A stretch of DNA of 64,000 nucleotides from Micavibrio sp. UBA7657 (GTDB lineage Bacteria; Pseudomonadota; Alphaproteobacteria; Micavibrionales; Micavibrionaceae): NCBI GenBank assembly GCA_002483465.1, contig DLHX01000012.1, positions 62,001 through 126,000 of the forward strand, written 5' to 3'. The position numbers were made by a program, and so were the translations under genes. Positions 1-7,283 of the stretch are shown here, one piece after another (position 1 is the first letter of the stretch; each line of letters begins with the position of its first letter). The notes below the pieces were generated by a model. The model was not told the origin of the DNA. It saw only the letters and a program-made list of their open reading frames with translations, and ran no database searches.

Positions 1-263
1 ATTTTCTGCAGGGTCATGGCCATGAGGCCCGATGTAATCTGTTCGCCGCTGGCCACCACGACGTCATATTCGCGGGTGTCGTGGAGTTTATCGACCTGGT
101 TGCAGTATTCGACGAGCTGGTTCGTGACGCCGGCCATGGCGGAAACCACGACAGCAACTCTATGGCCGCGTTCGACCTCGCGCGCGATTTTCATCGCGGC
201 ACCCTTGATCTTTGTAACGTCGGCAACCGATGTGCCGCCGAATTTTGCGACGATAAGAGCCAT
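1..263 (-). CDS. lysC: Aspartate kinase, N-terminal part (cut by window edge)
   Basis: Aspartate kinase phosphorylates L-aspartate, the first step toward lysine, threonine, methionine and diaminopimelate. Reading leftward from the ATG at 263, the first 87 codons give MALIVAKFGGTSVAD, the KFGGTSVA motif of the amino-acid kinase fold (residues 7-14), followed by VVSAMAGVTNQL and VASGEQITSGL, both characteristic of the family. The rest, including the ACT domains, lies beyond the left edge. It is divergent from ubiG, a common alphaproteobacterial arrangement. No interruption is seen in the visible part. Confidence 0.93.
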   Translation of the reverse strand, partial: MALIVAKFGGTSVADVTKIKGAAMKIAREVERGHRVAVVVSAMAGVTNQLVEYCNQVDKLHDTREYDVVVASGEQITSGLMAMTLQK

Positions 264-329
264 AATTCCTTCCAGAGGGCCGATATTTCGTGCTAAAAAG
301 CTCCTGTTTTCTACAGAAAGACGCAATTT

Positions 330-1052
330 ATGTCCACCATTCTGAAGTCGGAAGTCGATAAATTTTCAAAAGACGCGCCCAGCTGGTGGGATGAAAACGG
401 CCCTTTTGCCCCGCTTCACCGCCTGAATCCTGCGCGAATGGGCTATATCAGGGGCCAGATCTGCAGCCATTACGGTCTGGATGAGACGGGTCTCAAGCCT
501 TTCAAGGGGTTTTCCATTTTAGATGTGGGATGCGGCGGCGGGCTGGTCTGTGAGCCCCTCTCCCGGCTCGGCGCGGAGGTTACGGGGATCGATGCCGACC
601 CGATAGCAATCGAAACCGCCCGGGATCATGCAAGGCATTCGGGGCTGGAGATCCATTACCAAAACCAAGCGGCGGAGAATATCAAAACCAAATACGATGT
701 TGTTCTCGCGCTGGAGATTATCGAGCATGTCGAAAACCCGGCGGAATTCGTCAAAAGTATTTCGAAACTGGTGAAGTCCGGCGGGCTCGTAATTTTCTCG
801 ACACTGAACCGCACGCCGAAATCTTTCGCGCTCGGCATTGTCGCTGCGGAATATGTGATGCGCATTGTTCCACGTGGAACACATAGCTGGCGCCGTTTTG
901 TGAAGCCTTCGGAGCTTGCACGTCATATGCGGGCGACTGGCATGGAGCCGAAAAATGTCAGCGGTCTTGTCCTGAGTCCGCTCAGCGGGGAATTCAAAAT
1001 TTCCGAGAATGATACTGCCGTGAATTATTTTATGTCGGCCCGGGCGGAGTAA
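330..1052 (+). CDS. ubiG: Ubiquinone biosynthesis O-methyltransferase UbiG
   Basis: UbiG performs the two SAM-dependent O-methylations in ubiquinone synthesis, at the inner face of the cytoplasmic membrane. The 240-residue protein is the usual length. It carries SAM-binding motif I, ILDVGCGGG, at residues 63-71, the acidic strand-2 end GIDAD, and the UbiG-typical LNRTPKSFALGI and GTHSWRRFV segments. Family start features such as WWDENGPF are present, so the ATG at 330 is well supported. The gene is divergent from lysC across a 66-bp gap; the next gene follows after 78 bp. Confidence 0.96.
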   Translation: MSTILKSEVDKFSKDAPSWWDENGPFAPLHRLNPARMGYIRGQICSHYGLDETGLKPFKGFSILDVGCGGGLVCEPLSRLGAEVTGIDADPIAIETARDHARHSGLEIHYQNQAAENIKTKYDVVLALEIIEHVENPAEFVKSISKLVKSGGLVIFSTLNRTPKSFALGIVAAEYVMRIVPRGTHSWRRFVKPSELARHMRATGMEPKNVSGLVLSPLSGEFKISENDTAVNYFMSARAE

Positions 1053-1130
1053 TATCAAATATGAAAATTGACGGGGGAAAACTCTCACCCGGGACTGGTC
1101 AGGCAGGGTTTAATCTTCTAACTTTTTAAT

Positions 1131-1328
1131 ATGAGTGGTTTTTTGACAGTCTGCCTTGGCCTGGCTTTGTTTTCGGTTCTTGCCGTGCTGGTGATCGGCA
1201 TTATCTCGATGGTCAAAGGTGGCGAATTCAACAAAAAATACGGTAACAGGCTGATGCGCGCCCGTGTTATTCTTCAGGGTGTGGCGCTCGCCATGCTTGC
1301 CCTCGCCTATATTTCCTCCCAAACCTAA
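1131..1328 (+). CDS. HIG1-domain twin-transmembrane protein
   Basis: A 65-residue membrane protein with two predicted helices, about residues 5-27 and 46-62. The linker contains KGGEFNKKYGNRLMRARV, which fits the HIG1 (hypoxia-induced gene 1) domain pattern of a conserved N-x-x-M-R-x-R-V before the second helix. In mitochondria HIG1 proteins help assemble or modulate respiratory complexes; in Alphaproteobacteria these small proteins are mostly uncharacterised. It lies 11 bp upstream of etfB and is probably cotranscribed, which fits a respiratory-membrane role. That role is inferred. Confidence 0.8.
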   Translation: MSGFLTVCLGLALFSVLAVLVIGIISMVKGGEFNKKYGNRLMRARVILQGVALAMLALAYISSQT

Positions 1329-1339
1329 AGAGTAGACCC

Positions 1340-2104
1340 ATGAAAATTCTCGTCCCCGTGAAGCGGGTTATCGATTTCAATGTCAAGGTCCGCGTTAAAA
1401 CCGACGGCAGCGGCGTTGACCTCGCCAACGTCAAGATGTCCATGAACCCGTTCGACGAGATTGCCGTCGAGGAAGCCGTGCGGCTGAAAGAAGGCGGCAA
1501 GGCGACGGAAGTGATCGTTGTCACGATCGGACCGGCGAAAGCGGAAGAACAACTGCGCACCGCGATGGCGATCGGCGCGGACAGAGGAATTTTAGTGAAG
1601 ACCGATGCGCCGACGGATCTCGGCGGTGTTGAGCCGCTGGCCGTTGCGAAAATGCTGAAGGCTTTGGTCGAAAAAGAAAAGCCTGATCTCGTTATCATGG
1701 GCAAGCAATCGATTGACGACGATTCAAACCAGACGGGGCAGATGCTGGCTGCGCTGCTCGGCTGGCCGCAGGGAACATTCGCGTCGAAACTGGATATTGA
1801 ATCCGGTTCATTAAAGGTGACGCGTGAAGTCGATGGCGGACTTGAAACTCTTTCACTGAAAACGCCCGCCGTTATCACGACTGATTTGCGCCTGAACGAG
1901 CCGCGCTACGCGAAGCTCCCCGATATTATGAAAGCCAAGAAAAAGCCGATGGAGACGATCGAGCCCTCGGCGCTCGGCGTCGATATCGCGCCGCGCTTGA
2001 CCATCGTGAAGGTCGTTGAACCCGCAAAACGCAAGGGCGGCATCAAGGTCAAAACGGTCGATGAACTGATTGATAAATTAAAGAATGAAGCAAAAGTTTT
2101 ATAA
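1340..2104 (+). CDS. etfB: Electron transfer flavoprotein subunit beta
   Basis: EtfB pairs with EtfA to carry electrons from acyl-CoA and related flavin dehydrogenases to ETF:ubiquinone oxidoreductase. It binds a structural AMP. The 254-residue protein opens with MKILVPVKRVIDFNVKV, the classic EtfB start, includes DLGGVEPLAVAKMLKALV, and has the recognition-loop/signature stretch DLRLNEPRYAKLPDIMKAKK near residues 184-203. etfA follows after 108 bp, but a palindromic repeat fills that gap and could affect relative expression of the two subunits. Confidence 0.96.
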   Translation: MKILVPVKRVIDFNVKVRVKTDGSGVDLANVKMSMNPFDEIAVEEAVRLKEGGKATEVIVVTIGPAKAEEQLRTAMAIGADRGILVKTDAPTDLGGVEPLAVAKMLKALVEKEKPDLVIMGKQSIDDDSNQTGQMLAALLGWPQGTFASKLDIESGSLKVTREVDGGLETLSLKTPAVITTDLRLNEPRYAKLPDIMKAKKKPMETIEPSALGVDIAPRLTIVKVVEPAKRKGGIKVKTVDELIDKLKNEAKVL

Positions 2105-2115
2105 TTCCAACAGCC

Positions 2116-2197
2116 GTCATCCCGACGGAGCGAAGCGAGCGGAGGGATCTTTCCCTCCCGGATATTATGAAGATCCCTCGACTTCGCTCGGGATGAC
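2116..2197. repeat. Palindromic intergenic repeat between etfB and etfA
   Basis: The element begins GTCATCCCGA and ends TCGGGATGAC, so it has inverted ends. Internal arms around GGGATCTT (2144-2151) and AAGATCCC (2170-2177) and the GAGCGAAG/CTTCGCTC core (2128-2135, 2182-2189) would form one long hairpin in RNA. It shares the GTCAT...ATGAC ends with three other elements in the window but has a different core, so it may be a distinct subfamily. It is not followed by a T-run, so I do not call it a terminator. Confidence 0.8.
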
Positions 2198-2212
2198 AAA
2201 TAAGGGGAAAGC

Positions 2213-3142
2213 ATGAGTATTTTAGTTCTAGCAGAGCACGATAATAAAACATTACGTCCGGCGACGCTGAACGTCATCGGCGCGGCGAAGAATCTCGGCG
2301 GTGAGATTCATGTTTTAGTCGCCGGTGCGGCGTGCGGTGCAGTTGCAGAGGCGGCGGCGAAGTGCGAGGGCGTCACGAAAGTCCTGAAAGCGGACAATGC
2401 GCCGCTGGAGCATCAACTCGCCGAGGACATTGCGCCCCTGCTCCATGAACAGGGAAAGAATTACAGCCATATTCTCGCGCCTGCGACGACGCATGGGAAA
2501 AATGTCCTGCCGCGTGCTGCGGCGTTGCTGGATGTTCAGCAGATTTCGGATGTCATCGTCATTCACGACGCCGAGACATTTGACCGGCCTGTGTATGCGG
2601 GCAATGCGATTGCGACGGTAAAATCATCCGACAAGATTAAAGTCATGACCGTGCGGACGACGAATTTCGACGCGGTGAAAAATTCCGGCGGGTCAGGCGT
2701 GGTTGAAACCATCAACGCGGCGACGCCGAACACGCTCTCCTCTTTCGCCGGGCAGGAACTTTCGAAGTCCGAGCGGCCTGAACTGACGGCGGCGAAGATT
2801 GTTATTTCCGGCGGGCGCGGCGTGGGATCGAAAGAAAATTTCGCGATCATCGAAAAACTCGCCGACAAACTCGGCGCTGCCGTGGGCGCAAGCCGCGCGG
2901 CGGTCGATGCGGGTTACGTTCCCAACGATTACCAGGTGGGGCAGACGGGCAAGATTGTTGCGCCGAACCTTTATATAGCCATCGGGATTTCGGGGGCGAT
3001 CCAGCATCTGGCCGGGATGAAGGACTCGAAAATCATCGTGGCCATTAATAAAGACGGCGAAGCGCCGATCTTCGGGATTGCCGATTACGGGCTGGTGGGC
3101 GATCTGTTCCAGATCATCCCCGAGCTGGAAGGCAAGTTATAG
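2213..3142 (+). CDS. etfA: Electron transfer flavoprotein subunit alpha
   Basis: EtfA holds the redox-active FAD of the ETF heterodimer. The 309-residue protein has the C-terminal FAD domain with GGRGVGSKENF, GAAVGASRAAVDAGYVPND, QVGQTGKIVAPNLYIAIGI and SGAIQHLAGM, in the expected order, followed by INKDGEAPIFGIADYGLVGD. The ATG at 2213 has a purine-rich ribosome site (aagggga) 5 bases upstream. It belongs with etfB; the window shows no ETF:quinone oxidoreductase. Confidence 0.96.
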   Translation: MSILVLAEHDNKTLRPATLNVIGAAKNLGGEIHVLVAGAACGAVAEAAAKCEGVTKVLKADNAPLEHQLAEDIAPLLHEQGKNYSHILAPATTHGKNVLPRAAALLDVQQISDVIVIHDAETFDRPVYAGNAIATVKSSDKIKVMTVRTTNFDAVKNSGGSGVVETINAATPNTLSSFAGQELSKSERPELTAAKIVISGGRGVGSKENFAIIEKLADKLGAAVGASRAAVDAGYVPNDYQVGQTGKIVAPNLYIAIGISGAIQHLAGMKDSKIIVAINKDGEAPIFGIADYGLVGDLFQIIPELEGKL

Positions 3143-3171
3143 TTGACATAATTTGAAGTTTTTCGTAGTTT
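3143..3171 (+). promoter_or_regulatory. Possible sigma70-type promoter for the gene at 3198
   Basis: TTGACA at 3143-3148 is a perfect -35 box, 17 bases before TAGTTT at 3166-3171, which matches the -10 consensus at only three positions. It lies directly after the etfA stop codon and before an unknown gene, so it would separate that gene from the etf unit. Confidence 0.35.
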
Positions 3172-3197
3172 CAAGGCCTAACCCCCTTGGAACGTTA

Positions 3198-3929
3198 ATG
3201 AATATGACTAAAAGCAATGTAAAATCAGCTTCCGTCCCGCCGATTGAGCCCGGACAGAAAATAAAATCGCTTAATCATGTAATGAATCAGGCCGGTTTTC
3301 GTCTGGAGCCCTCCCGGGAACTTTTCGGTCAAAGCACTGAAATCCGCATGTGGAAAAAAGTCCGGCATGGCATGGGCTGCATCGTTTGCGTTTCCACTAA
3401 AAAAGAAAGCGATGATGTCAGCCGCGAAGATCTCAGCAACACCGTACGCTATCTGAAACAGGCTCTGACGCCGGAGATGTTCGATGTCAAACAAACTGGT
3501 GAGTGCCTGCGCAGCTTTAATGAAGGTGCCAATCCAATCCATGTCACCCTTCATACAGAGCCTACAAATGATCGTTACAACGAAACGAGCGCGCGACGCC
3601 GCAAACACCTGACAAGTTCTTTGAAACGCGCGGGATTTAAGCGTGACCAGGTGATCATTCATCCCACAGAAGGATCGCAAGACGGAAAAAACGCGAACAG
3701 GTTTTTAAAGCATACGGAAGTGTGGTCCAAGATATCCGGTCACGAAAAACAAAAACTTACATTCAACAAATTCGACACTGAACATCGGGATATAGTGCGC
3801 GATCTATTGCGTGACATCAAATCACTGAAACTCTCTGGAGCGGGTAACGCATTCTATACCAAGGACTTTACATTTCTCTATGAAACATCCCCTCACTTTG
3901 AAAGTCCGCACGGGCCAAGACTGCCGTGA
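3198..3929 (+). CDS. Hypothetical protein, basic, soluble
   Basis: A protein of about 243 residues that I do not recognise. I chose the ATG at 3198 (MNMTKSNVK); an ATG six bases later is equally possible, and an upstream TTG would run into the etfA end. The sequence is rich in Lys, Arg, Ser and Thr, with no signal peptide or membrane segment. It contains a Cys pair (MGCIVCVS) near residue 59 and a basic stretch SARRRKHLTSSLKRAGFKR. Its base composition looks more AT-rich than etfBA. With the next gene it forms a two-gene island between etfA and a leftward pentapeptide gene. Confidence 0.65.
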   Translation: MNMTKSNVKSASVPPIEPGQKIKSLNHVMNQAGFRLEPSRELFGQSTEIRMWKKVRHGMGCIVCVSTKKESDDVSREDLSNTVRYLKQALTPEMFDVKQTGECLRSFNEGANPIHVTLHTEPTNDRYNETSARRRKHLTSSLKRAGFKRDQVIIHPTEGSQDGKNANRFLKHTEVWSKISGHEKQKLTFNKFDTEHRDIVRDLLRDIKSLKLSGAGNAFYTKDFTFLYETSPHFESPHGPRLP

Positions 3930-3976
3930 TTGCTTGATTTTTTAAAAAATAAAACTGAGTAGCCAGGAATGAAACA

Positions 3977-4384
3977 ATGAGACAACATCAGGTCAGCAGG
4001 CAACGTAGTGGCGGTGGCGGCGGTCGTCCGCCGGAATATAGCAGCTATAAGGCACTTTCACCGTCGCCAAGCGCGCCGGAGCCCGGAGCCCTTAGAAAAA
4101 AATTCATGGAACTGGATTTTATGTCCCAGTACGCGGACATGCCGCCGGGCGTGCCTTACACATGGCGGGAAGCATGGGTCCTGATATTAGAAAATGTTGG
4201 CAAGGTTGTTATTCACAATCAATCGCCGCGACCGGATAACTACGCGGCGATTCATGCATCTGTAAATTTTTTAGCGGACAGATTTAAAGACAAAGCCAAA
4301 ATTCCAGATCTGTTTAAGGAAACGCCTGTCATACAGGACGATGACTTAAAAATAAGCGCTCATTTTTATCCCAAAGAGCCTTAA
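3977..4384 (+). CDS. Hypothetical protein with Gly-rich N-terminus
   Basis: A 135-residue protein with no family I recognise. The first 45 residues are low-complexity and probably disordered (RQRSGGGGGRPPEYSSY, then Pro/Ser-rich). The remainder looks folded, with TWREAWVLILENVGKVVIHN and NFLADRFKDKAKIPDLF. The ATG is supported by a ribosome site (ccagga) 8 bases upstream. It is 47 bp downstream of the previous unknown gene and ends exactly against the convergent pentapeptide-repeat gene. Confidence 0.6.
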   Translation: MRQHQVSRQRSGGGGGRPPEYSSYKALSPSPSAPEPGALRKKFMELDFMSQYADMPPGVPYTWREAWVLILENVGKVVIHNQSPRPDNYAAIHASVNFLADRFKDKAKIPDLFKETPVIQDDDLKISAHFYPKEP

Positions 4385-5680
4385 TTATTCCGTCGGTATC
4401 CTGAACAGTTTTCCGCCGCGGTCGAATTTTGCGCCTTCGGTCAGTGCGCCTTCGAGATTTATGCCGATGATGCTGGCGCCTGTGAAGTCGGCGTCGCGTA
4501 AATCAGCATTCGATAAATTCGCGTAGGATAAATCAGCCCCGATAAAAACCGCGCTTCTGAGTTGAGCCCCTGTCAGGTCGCTGTAGCGGAACTTTGCGCC
4601 GGTGAAATCGCAGGGACTGAAGCGCCGCGTCTGGCCGCTGGAGCCGAACATCAGGGGGCTGCCGTTTACGCCCTGCAGTTTTGAATGCGACAGATTGACG
4701 TTTTTGAAGCTTGAACCACGGAGGTCGGCCTCGACAAGATCGCAGTTGCGGAAGTCGGAGCCGTCGAGCACGGCACTTTGCAGTTCGATCTTATACAGAT
4801 TCATGCCGAAGAATTTAGTGCCTTCGGCTTTGATTGCCGTCATTTTTTCCTGCTTGAGGGTTTTGAGCTGGCGCATGTCAACGCCGCTGAGGTCAAGCTG
4901 CTTGCCATTTTTACCAGCTGATTCCACCCAGGCGCGGTGATCTTCGATAAGCTTGGGCAAAGGTTGTTCGAGCGCGGCGATGGACGTTCCGATATTTTCG
5001 TCGGTGATCGCACCGGCCATATCGACATCCTTGGAATTGAAATTTTTCATCTCGATGCCGGTCATGATCGCGGATTTCAGATTTGCACCGTTGAATTTTG
5101 CGCCATCGACTTCAGCGTCGGATAAATCCGCGCCCTCTAACTGCGCGCCGCGAAAGTCCGCGTTGGCGATATTCGCGCCCGCGAGGATGGCATCAGAGAA
5201 ATCGGCGCGCGTGGCCATGGAGCCGGCAAGTTTTGCGCCACTCAAATTTGCGCCACGGAAATTCACGGCCTGGCCGCTGTCATACTGAGAGCCGTCCTCT
5301 GCGAGGCCGCCTACTCTTAAATCTGCCTTCTCAAGGTCGGCGCCTTCGAGGTTGGCGTTCTCAATCCGGGCGCCGCGCAAATCGGCGCGGATGAAATTCG
5401 TGCGGTGAAGATTTGAATTGCTCAGGTTGCAGGCGTAAAGCGAGGATTCCTGGAAAACCGCGTCGGCGAGATCCATACCGATCATGACGCAGCCGATGAA
5501 ACTGGCCTGACGGAGGTCCTGCCCGCGCAGCGAGAGCTGGCTCAAATCGATGTTTTTGAGGGTGGCGCGGCGGCCCCCGACCCGGCCCTCAAGAAAACGG
5601 GTATGCAGGCCAACCATGGCATCCAGTTGATCCTGCGTGATTTTTTCGATGGTTTGGGCCGCGGCGGCGCTATCCTGCAT
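4385..5680 (-). CDS. Pentapeptide-repeat protein
   Basis: A 431-residue protein dominated by A(D/N)LXX pentapeptide repeats, which fold into a right-handed quadrilateral beta-helix. Two repeat blocks are visible, about residues 45-215 (for example ANLEGADLEKADL, ANIANADFRGAQLEGADL) and 290-420 (GADLSYANLSNADLRDADF), separated by a more ordinary linker containing EDHRAWVESAGKNGKQL. There is no signal peptide. Some family members mimic DNA to bind gyrase, but most are of unknown function and nothing here points to a specific target. The N-terminal 40 residues (TIEKITQDQLDAMVGLHTRF) are non-repeat. Confidence 0.9.
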   Translation of the reverse strand: MQDSAAAAQTIEKITQDQLDAMVGLHTRFLEGRVGGRRATLKNIDLSQLSLRGQDLRQASFIGCVMIGMDLADAVFQESSLYACNLSNSNLHRTNFIRADLRGARIENANLEGADLEKADLRVGGLAEDGSQYDSGQAVNFRGANLSGAKLAGSMATRADFSDAILAGANIANADFRGAQLEGADLSDAEVDGAKFNGANLKSAIMTGIEMKNFNSKDVDMAGAITDENIGTSIAALEQPLPKLIEDHRAWVESAGKNGKQLDLSGVDMRQLKTLKQEKMTAIKAEGTKFFGMNLYKIELQSAVLDGSDFRNCDLVEADLRGSSFKNVNLSHSKLQGVNGSPLMFGSSGQTRRFSPCDFTGAKFRYSDLTGAQLRSAVFIGADLSYANLSNADLRDADFTGASIIGINLEGALTEGAKFDRGGKLFRIPTE

Positions 5681-5840
5681 TGTCCGATTGTCCCATAGAA
5701 GGCTTTAAGAATGGCTAAGGCCGGAAACGGCCCCTGATACCCCGGGATTGTACATTTTTTCAGGGTTTAATCCCATATCCATTGTAGTTTATGGCTTTGC
5801 TTTTGGGGCGACGGGCTATAGATTTCCTTAAGAGGCAAAT

Positions 5841-6008
5841 ATGCGGAAATTCACGATTTTGGCCATAAGCATGGCCCTGCTGGCGGGCTGCGGCATCAAG
5901 CCGTCGCATGTCGACCCACCCGAGGGGGCGAATGAGGGCGATTTTCCACGCGTTTACCCGGACACGAAAACCGATCCCGGCGCTGACGCCGCAAAAATCA
6001 TCAGATAA
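5841..6008 (+). CDS. lptM: Small lipoprotein, LptM-like
   Basis: A 55-residue lipoprotein. The start MRKFTILAISMALLAGCG has a lipobox LAGC with Cys17, followed by a short Pro-rich tail with FPRVYPD. Small lipoproteins of this design upstream of lysA or dapF belong to the LptM (YifL) family, which in E. coli helps disulfide maturation of the LptD translocon. A ribosome site (aagagg) sits 7 bases before the ATG. The TAA overlaps the lysA ATG by one base, indicating translational coupling. The family call rests on lipobox, size and position, not on a search. Confidence 0.75.
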   Translation: MRKFTILAISMALLAGCGIKPSHVDPPEGANEGDFPRVYPDTKTDPGADAAKIIR

Positions 6009-7282
6009 TGGCCGGATTTATTGAAAAAAAGAATATCTTAAGCGCCGGGGGTGTGTCCCTCGAGGATATCGCGCGCGAGCACGGCACGCCGACATATATA
6101 TATTCCGCCGACCATATACGCGGGCAGTTCGAGGCTCTTAAAGGCGCGATGGCGAAGGCGCTGCCGAAAAACAAGCAGCCTTTGCTCTGTTATGCGTGCA
6201 AGGCGAATAGCAATGTCGCGGTATTGAGTTTATTAAACGGGATCGGCAGCGGGCTGGAGATTGTTTCGGAAGGTGAATTGCGGCGCGGCCTGAAGGCCGG
6301 GTTCGATCCGCAGAAAATCGTTTCGACCGGGGTTGGCAAGCAGCGGAGTGAAATCGAAGCGTGTTTAAATGCGGGCATTCGCCAGTTTAATGTCGAGTCC
6401 CTGCCCGAGCTGGAATTTATCGACAAGATTGCCCGTGAGATGAAAAAGAAGGCGCCGGTGGTGTTCCGTTTGAATCCGGATGTCAGCGGCGGCGGCCATT
6501 CGAAAATCTCGACGGGCCGCAAGCGTGACAAGTTCGGGTTGTCGGCGGACGGCGTGTTCCGTGCCTATACGATGGCGAAGACGATGAAGAATGTTGAGCC
6601 GCTGGGCCTGTCGATTCATATCGGCTCGCAGGTTTTTGATGTGAAGGCGTTCGAAAAAGCTTTTGCGAAGCTTCCGGCGCTGGTGGGCGATCTGCGCAAG
6701 GAAGGATTCACCGTTGCGAGGCTGGATATCGGCGGCGGGTTCCCGATTCAATATAATGACGAGAAACTATTAGACCTTGATGCTTACGCCGCGTGGGTGC
6801 GCGACATTATCGTGCCTCTGGATACAGAAATCGTCATGGAGCCGGGGCGTTATCTGGTCGGCAATTCGGGCGCGCTGCTGACGAAAGTTCTTTACGTCAA
6901 GGAAACGCAGGACCGGAATTTCCTCGTGCTCGATGCGGCGATGAATGATTTAATTCGTCCCACACTCTATGAGGCTTATCACGCTATCGAACCCGTAAAG
7001 AACCGCAACGCAGCGAAGAAAGTTTATGATGTCGTCGGGCCGGTGTGCGAAACAGGCGATACGTTCGGTACGGACCGTGAAATTCCGGAAGTGCGCGAGG
7101 GCGACCTTGTTGTCATTCGTTCTGCCGGTGCTTACGGATTCAGCATGGCATCGAATTACAACACGCGGCCCCTGCCCGCCGAGATCATGGTGGATGGCGA
7201 CCAAAGCGCCCTCATCCGCCCGCGCCAGAGCTATAATGATATAATCGACCAGGATATTGTTCCCGCCTGGCTGAAGCGCTGA
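6008..7282 (+). CDS. lysA: Diaminopimelate decarboxylase
   Basis: LysA decarboxylates meso-diaminopimelate to L-lysine using PLP. The 424-residue protein has the PLP lysine in YACKANSN (Lys65), the HIGSQ motif, the glycine loop DIGGGFP, EPGRYLVG, and the C-terminal cysteine in GPVCETGD followed by AYGFSMASNYNTRPLPAE. All belong to fold-type III decarboxylases. It is translationally coupled to the upstream lipoprotein and followed one base later by the TIGR02302 gene. Confidence 0.96.
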   Translation: MAGFIEKKNILSAGGVSLEDIAREHGTPTYIYSADHIRGQFEALKGAMAKALPKNKQPLLCYACKANSNVAVLSLLNGIGSGLEIVSEGELRRGLKAGFDPQKIVSTGVGKQRSEIEACLNAGIRQFNVESLPELEFIDKIAREMKKKAPVVFRLNPDVSGGGHSKISTGRKRDKFGLSADGVFRAYTMAKTMKNVEPLGLSIHIGSQVFDVKAFEKAFAKLPALVGDLRKEGFTVARLDIGGGFPIQYNDEKLLDLDAYAAWVRDIIVPLDTEIVMEPGRYLVGNSGALLTKVLYVKETQDRNFLVLDAAMNDLIRPTLYEAYHAIEPVKNRNAAKKVYDVVGPVCETGDTFGTDREIPEVREGDLVVIRSAGAYGFSMASNYNTRPLPAEIMVDGDQSALIRPRQSYNDIIDQDIVPAWLKR

Positions 7283-7283
7283 A

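Noticed and set aside
2116..2197. Transcription terminator between etfB and etfA
   Set aside because: The structure belongs to the dispersed palindromic repeat family and has no U-run; etfA is expected to be cotranscribed.
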